Assembly (NCBI GenBank): GCA_037954235.1
Contig: JBBMOA010000004.1
Location: forward strand, 31,957,420-32,021,419
From: Aulostomus chinensis
Lineage: Eukaryota; Chordata; Actinopteri; Syngnathiformes; Aulostomidae
Direction of reading: 5' to 3'
DNA: 64,000 nucleotides
Shown: positions 63,290 to 64,000 of the stretch, piece by piece
Layout: every line of letters starts with the position of its first letter
Numbering within the stretch: the stretch's first letter is position 1
Made by a program: the position numbers and the translations under genes
Notes under the pieces: generated by a model
What the model saw: only the letters and a program-made list of their open reading frames with translations
Database searches by the model: none
What the model was told of the DNA's origin: nothing

Positions 63290-64000
63290 TTTTAAAGCTC
63301 TAGAATATCTTGTGAATATCTGGAGCTTAATTCCAGCAGCAGACCTCCTCAGGTGATGGAATTTATATTTGACATGTTTACCATTAAATGAGACACATTT
63401 GCAGTCCATTGAAATCTACTTGTGTTCATGGTGAGTTGATTTCAAAACATGAGCTGACAGAATCTACGTTTAGGGAGGAACCACCATATCCAGGGGTCTG
63501 GACCTTTTAGTAGTCAGAGCCATCAAAGTAGCAGACTAAGCTAGCAGACATTAGCATTGAGAAGAAACTGACCAAACACTGCCCTATTGCATTGTGGGAA
63601 ATTTCAGCTTGGTTTGTGTCCATCGGTACACACCAGAAATTTGTCTCATGCTGCCGTGATCCATTCTAAGATCAAACACAAAACTCTGAGATCAAAGGTT
63701 GAAGTTCCCCAAGGTTCAATTTTAGCTCAGACACTCTTCAAGGTGGAACCAGCAGAGGAGCTCAGTAGAGACTACTGGACAGCAGCAGGACAGAACAGAG
63801 GCTCTCCACAATGGCAGGAGACAGGAAACAGGTTTGGACCATCTGGGCTTCTGTCCACTTTAATGGTTTTTAAAACATTGAAGGAAATTGTAAAAATCAA
63901 CATTGTGTTTAAATCATGATTTCTAGTTGAGAGTGTTTGCTCATCTGTTCCAGAAGCTTCTTCTAGAGTTGACCCTGGATGAGTGGAGGGACCTTTTTGA
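63290..64000. repeat. Inverted copy of about 7,790-8,650 with the tRNA-His removed
   Basis: 63,290-63,650 mirrors 8,247-8,650, and 63,662-64,000 mirrors 7,790-8,130. Between them only TGCCGTGA (63,652-63,659) remains of the His gene, equal to its last eight bases in reverse. The block runs off the window end. Confidence 0.8.

Overview
The window looks like teleost fish genomic DNA. The support is spliced exons with GT-AG introns, many fish-type interspersed repeats (tRNA-derived SINEs with GGAT-rich tails, L2-like and L1/Tx1-like LINE fragments, a piggyBac transposase fragment), long microsatellites, and a tRNA/5S cluster. I cannot name the species. The sequence has two very different halves.

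Positions 1-33,000 hold no protein-coding gene that I recognise. This half is a mosaic of 0.3-1.9 kb blocks copied in direct and inverted orientation. Examples are 2.05-2.92 kb with 17.20-18.05 kb, 4.02-5.66 kb with 25.38-27.27 kb, 6.71-7.65 kb with 30.20-32.21 kb, and 15.59-16.23 kb with 27.27-27.87 kb. Scattered in the blocks are tRNA genes and decayed tRNA copies (Ser-AGA, Asn-GTT, Arg, His-GTG x2, Ala-AGC, Leu-CAG x2, Gln x4, Lys-CTT x2) and one 5S rRNA gene. Several block junctions fall inside or beside tRNA sequence. Other landmarks are a CpG-rich promoter-like island (19.24-19.85 kb), a 37-bp minisatellite, a 22-bp minisatellite that carries the CACGTG palindrome, and about 0.97 kb of perfectly phased 10-bp satellite at 30.66-31.63 kb.

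Positions 36,013-59,739 (+ strand) hold one large gene for a type I membrane scavenger-receptor-like protein. A signal-peptide exon is followed by a tandem array of SRCR exons, an Ig-like exon, a transmembrane exon and a short acidic tail ending in TGA. The SRCR exons come in pairs: an 8-Cys group-B domain (A), a tiny intron of 69 or 74 bp, then a 6-Cys domain (B). I count 13 complete SRCR exons in seven modules plus one 5'-truncated A exon. All SRCR and Ig exons are phase 1-1. Joining every intact exon gives exactly 1505 codons including the stop, which supports the model. Modules 1-5 are nearly identical recent duplications, while module 6, next to the Ig exon, is divergent. Upstream of each A exon in modules 1-5 lies a 34-bp potential exon with strong splice sites, a stop in every frame, and a palindrome that could fold over its own donor site.

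Positions 59,740-64,000 return to repeats like those on the left, including another Lys-tRNA copy and an inverted copy of the His-tRNA block of 7.8-8.65 kb. The receptor gene is therefore bracketed by related repeats in inverted orientation.
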